DNA of 5,966 nt from Candidatus Cloacimonadota bacterium (lineage in GTDB: Bacteria > Cloacimonadota > Cloacimonadia > Cloacimonadales > Cloacimonadaceae), in contig JAQVMI010000127.1 of assembly GCA_028703735.1 (NCBI GenBank), forward strand, positions 1-5,966, read 5' to 3'. The translations under genes and the position numbers were made by a program. Of this stretch, positions 1-5,645 are shown piece after piece (positions within the stretch are counted from its first letter, which is position 1; every line of letters begins with the position of its first letter). The notes below the pieces were generated by a model. The model saw only the letters and a list, made by a program, of their open reading frames with translations, did no database searches and had not been told where the DNA came from.

Positions 1-1
1 T

Positions 2-997
2 GCTATTGCCATAGTTAAGGGCGATCCAGAGGTGTATGTGGATATCTTTGGCAACATTGGTGATGCCACTTATTGGGCAAGTGCTCCTCTCAGTGCAACC
101 AACCAGACTTTACGCCGTAAAAGCACAGTTTTAAGCGGAGTTACAGTCGATCTTGATAATGATGCGGGATTCCCCACACTTGCAACCGAATGGGATTCTT
201 ATGTTATTGACACCGTAGCTGATTTGGGAACCCATAGTATCGGAGCATCCAGTCCAGTGTCCGGATACCAGGATTTAGCGGTTAGCAGCAATATAGCCCG
301 CGTTTCAGGGCTTGATCCCGAAACTGAATACAGCTACAGAGTCCGTGCCGAAAACATCGGTGACACAAGCGATAACTCTAATACCATCATAGTTACTACT
401 ACTGCCTCTACAGCAGGTACGGGAGCAAACACTACCATTGGGGGAGCAGCCACAACTGTGCTTTTACCAGTTATCAGCAGCTATAGCAACAACAATGTAG
501 TTCTGGATCCTGCCACCAGCAGCAACGACGATTTTGCCGTATCAGTATCAACAATAACCGGTGGAATCAGATACAGCTTTGTTACCACGAATAATAGTGC
601 CTTCAATGGCAGCTACACGCTTAACCACAATGGGCTTGGCTATATCCCCGGCACCCTGTTATACCGTTTGGGTGGTGAGACTTTCAGTTCCAGCAATTAC
701 AGCAGCACTGCTACGCAAACTTCGGTTACTATCTCTGGTTTAAGCCGCAATAGGGGAACCTTCGAAATTGATTTACTGCAAGCAACACAAAGCCTTGGTG
801 TGCCAATTGTTACAATCTCTGTAGCAGGGGACACTATCACCCTGAATTGGGATGCCATAGATGGTGCTACAAGCTATCGCATAGAAGCTGCAGATTCTCC
901 AGAGGGAACTTTCTCATCCTTGGGAACAACCGCAAACCTCACCTTTAGTCATAGCAGTTTAACTCGCAAATTCTATAAAGTTTATGCCCTAAATTAA
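2..997 (+). CDS. Secreted multi-domain protein, C-terminal part (lamin-tail-like domain plus fibronectin III-like modules), 5' end outside window
   Basis: The reading frame is open from the first base, so this is the last 331 residues of a longer protein; the GTG at 32 is only an internal codon. Residues 1-80 resemble the end of a lamin-tail-type domain: a VYVDIFGNIGD strand, then TLRRKS and a later ATEWDSY...DLGTHS, a pattern known at the end of such domains in secreted Bacteroidota-type nucleases and surface proteins. Residues 85-135 look like a fibronectin III module (GLDPETEYSYRVRAEN). Residues 145-262 are a Ser/Thr/Asn-rich beta-type segment I do not recognise. Residues 267-331 form a second fibronectin III-like module (ITLNWDAIDGATSYRIE, ending FYKVYALN). 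There are no cysteines or membrane segments in the visible part. The protein stops right after the last module, with no visible sorting domain. An extracellular binding or carbohydrate/nucleic-acid-associated role is inferred; the catalytic part, if any, is upstream. Confidence 0.8.
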   Translation, partial: AIAIVKGDPEVYVDIFGNIGDATYWASAPLSATNQTLRRKSTVLSGVTVDLDNDAGFPTLATEWDSYVIDTVADLGTHSIGASSPVSGYQDLAVSSNIARVSGLDPETEYSYRVRAENIGDTSDNSNTIIVTTTASTAGTGANTTIGGAATTVLLPVISSYSNNNVVLDPATSSNDDFAVSVSTITGGIRYSFVTTNNSAFNGSYTLNHNGLGYIPGTLLYRLGGETFSSSNYSSTATQTSVTISGLSRNRGTFEIDLLQATQSLGVPIVTISVAGDTITLNWDAIDGATSYRIEAADSPEGTFSSLGTTANLTFSHSSLTRKFYKVYALN

Positions 998-1009
998 CCT
1001 CTGAATTAT

Positions 1010-1072
1010 GTCATTCTGGACTTGATCCGTAATCTATCAGAGTGGATTCCGGATCAAGTATACTGGAGTGAA
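1010..1072. repeat. Degenerate dispersed palindromic repeat, intergenic copy
   Basis: The element begins 12 bases after the stop of the upstream gene. It contains the inverted pair CTTGATCCG (1021-1029) and CGGATCAAG (1050-1058) around a 20-base loop. Its first 41 bases (1010-1050) align without gaps to 2433-2473, inside the peptidase gene, with 31 identities by hand count, so both look like members of one family. The family resembles the intergenic palindromic repeats starting GTCATTC and ending GAATGAC that are common in many bacterial genomes. The right end here (GGAGTGAA) is decayed. No function is visible. Confidence 0.7.
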
Positions 1073-1073
1073 T

Positions 1074-1275
1074 ACCCTGGAAGAGTGAAAACCCTGGAAG
1101 GGTGAAATTCTATAGCCTGAGGTGAAGCGTTAGCGAAACCCCAGGAACAGGATGTTATGATAATCCAGCCCTGGAAGGGCGAAAACCCTGGAAGGGTGAA
1201 ATTCTATAGCCTGGGGTGAAGCTTTAGCGAAACCCCAGGAACAGGATGTTATGATAATCCAGCCCTGGAAGGGCG
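1074..1275. repeat. 94-bp tandem duplication (two copies plus a short leading fragment)
   Basis: Copies at 1088-1181 and 1182-1275 are identical except at two positions (92 of 94). A 17-bp fragment of the unit start, with one mismatch, precedes them at 1074-1090. Each unit begins AAAACCCTGGAAGGGTGAAA, includes GGTGAAGC near its middle, and ends CCAGCCCTGGAAGGGCG, so the end resembles the beginning and each junction repeats a CCCTGGAAGGG core. No long stem is visible within a unit. The near-identity of the copies suggests recent duplication or gene conversion. Short open frames across this DNA have no start signal or recognisable protein, so I treat it as non-coding repeat DNA. Confidence 0.85.
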
Positions 1276-1351
1276 ACACATCCTTATGCATAACAAATAG
1301 ATACGAATGTTGTGTCACCCCTGAAGGGGTTAATATGCTTTTTCGCACCAA

Positions 1352-1412
1352 TCCTGAGGTTCCGCTAAAGCTTCACCTCAGGCTAAAAATTTCACCCTTC
1401 CAAGGTTTTCGC
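1352..1412 (-). repeat. Inverted, diverged third copy of the 94-bp unit
   Basis: Read on the minus strand, this stretch begins GCGAAAACCTTGGAAGGGTG and continues through AGCCTGAGGTGAAGCTTTAG to AACCTCAGGA. It matches the first two thirds of the tandem unit (1179-1241 in the second copy) with scattered substitutions and a short gap. The intervening segment carries a further inverted pair, GGGCGACACA (1271-1280) and TGTGTCACCC (1311-1320), with one mismatch. The inverted set could therefore fold into a long stem with a loop at about 1281-1310. Confidence 0.7.
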
Positions 1413-1501
1413 AAAGGCTATGAGACAGGAATCCGGCTTAATGTACATACTACAAAGGAGATTAGTGTTCTGTCAAGTTTCCTGAGTCCCAGAGTGTTTG
1501 G

Positions 1502-1588
1502 TATGTCAATCTCCTGATTGACATAAGCGACGGAGTCGCTTGTATTTTTAGCGAGCTATGCTCGCTGTGGCAATCAGGAGATTGCCAC
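1502..1588. repeat. Row of four perfect hairpins in the gap between convergent genes
   Basis: Four perfect inverted repeats follow one another. They are TATGTCAATC/GATTGACATA (1502-1525, loop TCCT), AAGCGAC/GTCGCTT (1525-1541, loop GGA), AGCGAGC/GCTCGCT (1550-1566, loop TAT) and GTGGCAATC/GATTGCCAC (1567-1588, loop AGGA). The first and last are also complementary to each other: CAATCTCCTGATTG at 1507-1520 is the exact reverse complement of 1571-1584. The array could therefore fold either as four small hairpins or as one long stem enclosing two. It begins 12 bases beyond the stop codon of the peptidase gene on the minus strand and lies about 500 bases after the stop of the plus-strand gene. 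A transcript-end or mRNA-stabilising role is inferred; a mobile repeat is equally possible. Confidence 0.75.
1525..1549 (+). terminator. Possible plus-strand intrinsic terminator
   Basis: The second hairpin of the array (7-bp stem, GGA loop) is followed by TTGTATTTTT, giving a stem plus an imperfect T tract in the plus direction. It could end readthrough from the upstream plus-strand gene before it runs antisense into the peptidase gene. The stem is short and the T tract is interrupted, so this is tentative. Confidence 0.3.
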
Positions 1589-1600
1589 CCCAATATTATA

Positions 1601-3772
1601 CTATTCCCTGATACCTACCTGATACAAAGCGTAAGCCATGGTTTGTGCGTAGTATTTAAAATACTGATAGCGATCGCCGGAACCTGTATGCCCTTCGTTC
1701 CACATCATCCTGAAAACAATCTTTGTTTCGGCAGTATTGGAAGAGCGCAGTTTCTGAGTCCATTTAAGAGCTTCCCAATATCCTACTCTGGTATCGTTCC
1801 ATGCTGCTGTTATTAACATTTCGGGATAAACTCTGCGGGAAACATTATTATAAGGGCTATAAGAAAGCAGGTAGCTAAATACTTCCTTATCGTGGGGATC
1901 ACCCCATTCTTCATATTCCTGAATTGTTAAGGGCAAGGTATCATCCAGCATGGTAAACAAAGCATCCACAAAGGGAACATCGGCTATCACGAGTCTGCAT
2001 TTCTCCCCAGCGAGGTTTGCAACTGCTCCCATCAATAATCCACCTGCACTTCCACCCTCAATAATTAGCAAATCTTTAGAGGTTATCCCGGAATCCAACA
2101 GATAATCCATACAGCCAATAAAATCCGTGAAGCTATTTTTCTTGTTCAGCTTGCGACCCGTTTCATACCACTGGTGACCCAATTCTCCCCCACCTCTGAT
2201 ATGAGCCACAGCGTAAATAGCTCCTCTATCCAAAAGGGAAAGCCTCAAACTGGAAAAATATGGATCGTTACAATCACCATAAGCTCCATAGGCTGATAGC
2301 CACAGAGGATGGGGTTTGCTGATATCCAGATCTGCCTTGTAAACCAGGGTAAGCGGGATGCTTATACCATTTTCTGTTGGGATGGATAGAACCTGAGATT
2401 TATAGTTATTTAGATCAAATTTATTTTTCTTTGTCATTCCAGACTTGTTCTGGAATCCATTATCCTGGATTCCTGCCTGCGCAGGAATGACAAATGAATT
2501 TTGCCTATACAGCAAGCTTTGTTCTGCTGTTTCAAAATCCCAATTATAGATAGAGTAGGGGATCAGATCCCCATCTTTGCTATATGTGAATCCTTTGGCA
2601 TGAGGATCCGGATTGAACCAAAAATCCAGGCTGGCAACATCTGTAGAGGATACCGTTTGTTTTGCAGCACCGGTTCGGCGATCACAAATCTCTATTTGCT
2701 GAAAGCCGTTTTGACGCCGGATGATTACCAGATTATCCTCAAATATCTGGAAGGTGCTTATGGGGCTATTGCTGATAAAGGGAATCAGTTCTTTCCAAGC
2801 AGAGATATCTGGATTATCCAGAGAGCATACAGCGATAGAGCCATCTTTATCCCACAGATTAGTTTGATTGTATAGTGATCCCCGGTAAATATCGGGATAA
2901 TAAATATGATCTGGCTTGCGGGGAGTAACAATCTGCCAATTTGCTTCGGTGTTTTCGGAGGGTAAATAGTGAACTTCTGTGGCGTTTTTGCTATAGCATA
3001 AAAGGAATATGTAGCTTTTATCGCAATTTCTATACAGGGATAGATCATAAGCAGGATCTACCTCCGAAAAAAGCTGTGTAAGCTGCATGGTTTGGGTATC
3101 CAAACGATAGCACTTATCGGTTTGCAGCCGCTCGTTTACCAAAGTGATTATAGCATGGCGATTATCATTTTGCCATACAAAATCCGAGATATTTTCCAGC
3201 GCGGTTTGTCTGGTTTTTCCCCCGGCTAAATCTTTTAAATATAGTGTATATAACTCGTCACCCCTATAATCTACCGAATATGCCAAAATGCCTTGATTGG
3301 GGCTAATAGCATAACAGCCCAAAGCAAAATATGGTTTTTTAGCCGCAAGCTTATTGCTATCCAAAACCACTTCTTCCTTGGCTTTAGCCACGGCTTTCCT
3401 ACGATAATTTACATCATAAGCCTTTCCCTTGAAGCTTTTGGAATAATAGTAGTAGCCATTATCCAATCTGGGATGCGAGCTTTCGGAGGACGGAATTGTT
3501 GCCACAAACTCTTTATAAAGCTTTCCGGCAAGTTTACGGGTTGGCTTAAACGCATCATCGGCATATCTTTTCTCCGCTTTTAGTACAGCGGGCAGAAGTG
3601 GATTTTCTCTATCTTTTAACCAAGCCCAATCATCCACCAATTGCCTACCTTCAAAGTGTAAAGTATCTGGCTTAACCGGGGCAAGCGGAGGTCTTTTTTG
3701 TGCAAAAGCTGGCTGAAAGATCATGCTTAACATCATGACTATCAATAAACAGGGTAATAATTCTTTTCTCAT
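1601..3772 (-). CDS. Exported oligopeptidase B-like serine peptidase (S9A, prolyl oligopeptidase family)
   Basis: This 723-residue peptidase is predicted to cleave short peptides after Lys or Arg. The N-terminus is a signal peptide (MRK, hydrophobic stretch, probable cut after AFA at residue 24), so it should act in the periplasm or outside; the classical oligopeptidase B is cytosolic. A beta-propeller domain (about 75-425) gates the catalytic alpha/beta-hydrolase domain. Visible motifs are RGGGELG (526-532), GGSAGG with Ser575, Asp660 in NDTRV and His695 in NEGHTG. The Ser-Asp and Asp-His spacings (85 and 35) equal those of E. coli oligopeptidase B. Glu619 and Glu621 in EYEEWG match its basic-residue specificity glutamates. 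A palindromic repeat adds residues 427-448 between the two domains. I chose the ATG at 3772 because the signal peptide starts there; a TTG at 3781 in frame is possible. Neither start has a strong ribosome site. Confidence 0.92.
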   Translation of the reverse strand: MRKELLPCLLIVMMLSMIFQPAFAQKRPPLAPVKPDTLHFEGRQLVDDWAWLKDRENPLLPAVLKAEKRYADDAFKPTRKLAGKLYKEFVATIPSSESSHPRLDNGYYYYSKSFKGKAYDVNYRRKAVAKAKEEVVLDSNKLAAKKPYFALGCYAISPNQGILAYSVDYRGDELYTLYLKDLAGGKTRQTALENISDFVWQNDNRHAIITLVNERLQTDKCYRLDTQTMQLTQLFSEVDPAYDLSLYRNCDKSYIFLLCYSKNATEVHYLPSENTEANWQIVTPRKPDHIYYPDIYRGSLYNQTNLWDKDGSIAVCSLDNPDISAWKELIPFISNSPISTFQIFEDNLVIIRRQNGFQQIEICDRRTGAAKQTVSSTDVASLDFWFNPDPHAKGFTYSKDGDLIPYSIYNWDFETAEQSLLYRQNSFVIPAQAGIQDNGFQNKSGMTKKNKFDLNNYKSQVLSIPTENGISIPLTLVYKADLDISKPHPLWLSAYGAYGDCNDPYFSSLRLSLLDRGAIYAVAHIRGGGELGHQWYETGRKLNKKNSFTDFIGCMDYLLDSGITSKDLLIIEGGSAGGLLMGAVANLAGEKCRLVIADVPFVDALFTMLDDTLPLTIQEYEEWGDPHDKEVFSYLLSYSPYNNVSRRVYPEMLITAAWNDTRVGYWEALKWTQKLRSSNTAETKIVFRMMWNEGHTGSGDRYQYFKYYAQTMAYALYQVGIRE
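2430..2494. repeat. Palindromic repeat inserted in frame inside the peptidase gene
   Basis: The ends are perfect 11-bp inverted repeats, TTTGTCATTCC (2430-2440) and GGAATGACAAA (2484-2494). Inside are two hairpins: ATTCCAGA/TCTGGAAT (2436-2456) and ATTCCTGC/GCAGGAAT (2469-2488). Read in the gene's frame it gives residues 427-448, beginning FVIPAQAGIQ and ending KSGMTK, the well-known translation of this kind of intergenic repeat. It adds about 22 codons with no stop or frameshift, at the junction of propeller and catalytic domain, where E. coli oligopeptidase B passes directly from the last propeller strand to FxAANYRSE (here FDLNNYKSQ). Confidence 0.9.
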
Positions 3773-3834
3773 GGTTTCCAAATATTCCCGGCTATACTTG
3801 TGTCAATGGAAATCGACAAAACCATGTGGCTGCT

Positions 3835-3917
3835 GTTGGGAACCGCTGTAGTCCATTTCGCCGCATAGATGGTTACTTGTACAAGATTTATATGGCGAGA
3901 TCGACTCCAGACTTGCA
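3835..3917. repeat. 83-bp direct repeat, copy 1, with pairing arms
   Basis: This copy matches 4130-4212 without gaps at 69 of 83 positions by hand count. Arms at 3848-3863 (GTAGTCCATTTCGCCG) and 3893-3908 can pair around a roughly 29-base loop. Relative to copy 2, the right arm has two changes and both leave G-U pairs in a plus-strand RNA. Most differences between the copies fall in the loop. Confidence 0.75.
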
Positions 3918-4129
3918 CAGATGCTTCCCTGCTGTTTTTAACTGCCTGTTTTCAGTATCCATTCAGTTACGTTTCAGTTACTATTGATACTGCAAGGTGT
4001 GTTAAAGGAGTGATAGTATAAGCTGTTAGAAGCACCAGAAAACTAAGCAGGATAGATGTGTGATAGGGGCTTGCATGTAGAGGGCTATATTGTTTAATAA
4101 TAACCATTTAATAAACTTGTGGATAGTTT

Positions 4130-4212
4130 GTTGGGAGCTGCTGTAGTCCATTTCGCCGTATAGATGGTTACGTGTTTAAAGTATCAACGGCGAAATCGAC
4201 TCCAGGCTTGCA
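4130..4212. repeat. 83-bp direct repeat, copy 2, with pairing arms
   Basis: This is the better-paired copy. Its arms, GTAGTCCATTTCGCCG (4143-4158) and CGGCGAAATCGACTCC (4188-4203), are complementary at 14 of 16 positions. The unit starts GTTGGG and ends CTTGCA in both copies, in the same orientation, offset by 295 bases. Short length, arms and absence of coding capacity suggest a small non-autonomous repeat or structured RNA; neither is proven. Confidence 0.75.
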
Positions 4213-4264
4213 GGGGAAAACCGCCTTATTGCAATATTACTATTGGAAGAGCAGTTCCTATTGT

Positions 4265-5377
4265 TTAATTCTCAGCTAAATACTCTTCCTGAATCTGTTC
4301 AAACACTTCGTGCACGCTTACTATTTTGTTGTTTTTGTAGCCATTAACTCCAGAACAACACACACCTTCGTCTATGTGACCGGATTGGGCATTTATCAAA
4401 GCCTTGGCAATACAGAAAGAAACACTTTTATAATCACAGGTGTGCAAGCACTTGTAATAGCAGGCAATTGGTTTATTCTCTCCTGCAATTATGCTTTTCA
4501 CGAATTTGGTTTTCAGCACACGCAAAGGTAAGCCCACTGGACTGCGAATCACCACAATATCATCGGGGGATTGGGCATTTACATATTGCTGTTTAAATTC
4601 CAGGCTGGCATCGCATTCGTCCGTGGTGATAAAGCGTGTGCCTATCTGAGCTCCGGCAGCACCCATTTCCACAAACTTGCGTATGTCCGCTCCGGTTTGC
4701 ACTCCGCCCGCAACAAAAACGGGTAATTTCTTGTTGTAAAGCCGTTCACATTCGTTCACTACTGCCAGAACCCTGGGAAGCTGCTGCTCCAGATCAAACT
4801 GGGGATCACCCACTTCGTCCATCTTCACGCCTTGGTGTCCACCGCTATAGGGGCTTTCCAAAACCACAGCATCCGGCAAGCAGTTATAAGATTTGAACCA
4901 CTTGCGGATTATGATGTTTAAAGCTCTGTCTGTGGAAACAATGGGTACCAGCTTGGTTTTGCAGCCTTCGGGTCTGTATTCCGGAAGATTTAGTGCCAAG
5001 CCGGCTCCAGAGATTATTACATCAATCTTTTCTTTGCTAGCGGTTTGCACCATATCGGCAAAATTTGTGAGGGCAACCATGATGTTAACCGCCAGAATAC
5101 CCTTGGTCAATTCCCTTGCCTTCTGAATTTCCTTTGCAAGCGCACGCATATTTGCTTCGCGGAAATTGGTAAGGAAATCCGGCTCTCTAAAACCTGGTGC
5201 AACGGCAGATATGGTTCCCACTCCACCTTCATTAGCCACCGCTGCGGCTAATCCAGATAAGGATACACCAATACCCATGCCACCTTGAATGATGGGAACC
5301 TTTATATTGAGTTCGCCTATATTGATCTTCTTCATCGAGCTTATTACATCTCGAAGCGCAGGAATTGTCTTAGCCAT
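4265..5377 (-). CDS. Nitronate monooxygenase / FabK-like FMN oxidoreductase with cysteine-rich C-terminal tail
   Basis: This 370-residue cytoplasmic TIM-barrel flavoprotein belongs to the nitronate monooxygenase (2-nitropropane dioxygenase) family, whose members use FMN to oxidise nitronates or, in FabK, reduce enoyl-ACP. Family signatures are visible: VPIIQGGMGIGVS at 27-39; ESPYSGGHQG at 174-183 with His181 at the catalytic-histidine position; and the FMN phosphate-binding stretch VAGGVQTG (222-229) followed by GAQIGTRF (242-249). The tail from about 303 is unusual compared with the basic barrel. It has Cys306, Cys310, Cys314 and Cys322 (CX3CX3CX7C) and a Cys340-Cys341 pair, a layout that could bind a metal or iron-sulfur cluster; related cysteine-rich tails occur in homologues from anaerobes. 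The start at 5377 is preferred over Met15 because GAGGA lies 8 bases before it and Met15 has no such site. The substrate cannot be told from sequence. Confidence 0.88.
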   Translation of the reverse strand: MAKTIPALRDVISSMKKINIGELNIKVPIIQGGMGIGVSLSGLAAAVANEGGVGTISAVAPGFREPDFLTNFREANMRALAKEIQKARELTKGILAVNIMVALTNFADMVQTASKEKIDVIISGAGLALNLPEYRPEGCKTKLVPIVSTDRALNIIIRKWFKSYNCLPDAVVLESPYSGGHQGVKMDEVGDPQFDLEQQLPRVLAVVNECERLYNKKLPVFVAGGVQTGADIRKFVEMGAAGAQIGTRFITTDECDASLEFKQQYVNAQSPDDIVVIRSPVGLPLRVLKTKFVKSIIAGENKPIACYYKCLHTCDYKSVSFCIAKALINAQSGHIDEGVCCSGVNGYKNNKIVSVHEVFEQIQEEYLAEN

Positions 5378-5385
5378 AAATTCGA

Positions 5386-5390
5386 TCCTC
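5386..5390 (-). promoter_or_regulatory. Ribosome binding site of the flavoprotein gene
   Basis: GAGGA on the minus strand, 8 bases before the ATG at 5377. It decides the start, adding 14 residues ahead of the family core compared with the internal Met at 5335. The AT-rich DNA just upstream contains TATAAT on the minus strand (about 5398-5403), but that would leave almost no leader, so I do not call it a promoter. Confidence 0.6.
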
Positions 5391-5509
5391 TTTAGTATTA
5401 TATAATAATCTCAATTTATTTATAGGCAAGAAGCTGTCAATCACAACCTTTAAAACCGTGCTTTATTTCTATAATCAGTAACAATTCGGTGTGCTGTTTA
5501 ACAATTATG

Positions 5510-5550
5510 TGTATGGCTAAAACAATTGCTGTAGCAATGTTTGGCATACA
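5510..5550. other. Imperfect hairpin in the divergent intergenic region
   Basis: Outer arms TGTATG (5510-5515) and CATACA (5545-5550) enclose a core ATTGCT/AGCAAT (5525-5530 and 5533-5538, two-base centre), with partial pairing between. The whole 5378-5645 gap separates the divergent flavoprotein and C25 peptidase genes and contains no gene. This hairpin lies about 100 bases before the peptidase start, where a promoter or operator would be expected. A regulatory role is inferred from position only. Confidence 0.5.
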
Positions 5551-5599
5551 TGGCTATGGCTATAGATTTTTTTGATAGAAGCCGCAATTTAGGAACACA

Positions 5600-5613
5600 A
5601 ATTGCATGCAATT
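5600..5613. promoter_or_regulatory. Perfect 14-bp palindrome upstream of the C25 peptidase
   Basis: AATTGCATGCAATT equals its own reverse complement and sits 32 bases before the ATG at 5646. It shares the half-site ATTGC with the hairpin core at 5525-5538. A binding site for a dimeric regulator is possible; a chance AT-rich palindrome cannot be excluded. Confidence 0.35.
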
Positions 5614-5635
5614 CTACCATAGAATAACAATACAT

Positions 5636-5640
5636 AGGAG
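5636..5640 (+). promoter_or_regulatory. Ribosome binding site of the C25 peptidase gene
   Basis: AGGAG ends five bases before the ATG at 5646. It is the clearest ribosome site in the window and fixes the start directly in front of a signal peptide. Confidence 0.75.
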
Positions 5641-5645
5641 TCAAT

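Larger units (their letters stand above)
3773..4264. other. Intergenic region without a gene, upstream of the peptidase
   Basis: No credible coding frame lies in this 492-bp gap between two minus-strand genes. It holds two 83-bp direct repeats (listed separately) and a unique spacer at 3918-4129. The spacer contains a 7-bp inverted pair, CAGTATC (3953-3959) and GATACTG (3986-3992), around a loop holding two CAGTTAC words. A 10-bp palindrome TATTGCAATA lies at 4227-4236, shortly after the stop of the flavoprotein gene. I see no clear terminator for the flavoprotein. A TTGACA exists on the minus strand near 3800 but has no good partner. Confidence 0.6.

Noticed and set aside
1130..1517. Short open frames on both strands across the repeat region
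   Set aside because: They lie within the tandem and inverted repeats, have no convincing ribosome sites, and their products only reflect the repeat sequence.
1601..3781. TTG at 3781 as the start of the S9 peptidase
   Set aside because: It adds only three residues before MRK. The ATG at 3772 begins a standard signal peptide, although the ribosome sites do not decide firmly.
3782..3812. Minus-strand TTGACA (near 3800) as a promoter for the peptidase gene
   Set aside because: The only -10-like sequence at proper spacing (ATTTGG/TATTTG) is poor and would place the transcription start at or inside the gene start.
3835..4212. CRISPR array or transposon ends
   Set aside because: There are only two units, 295 bases apart and diverged, with no spacer series, no transposase frame and no clear target duplication.
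5541..5568. TTGGCA with TAGATT 16 bases later as a promoter for the C25 peptidase
   Set aside because: Both boxes are weak, and the region is AT-rich enough to produce such matches by chance.
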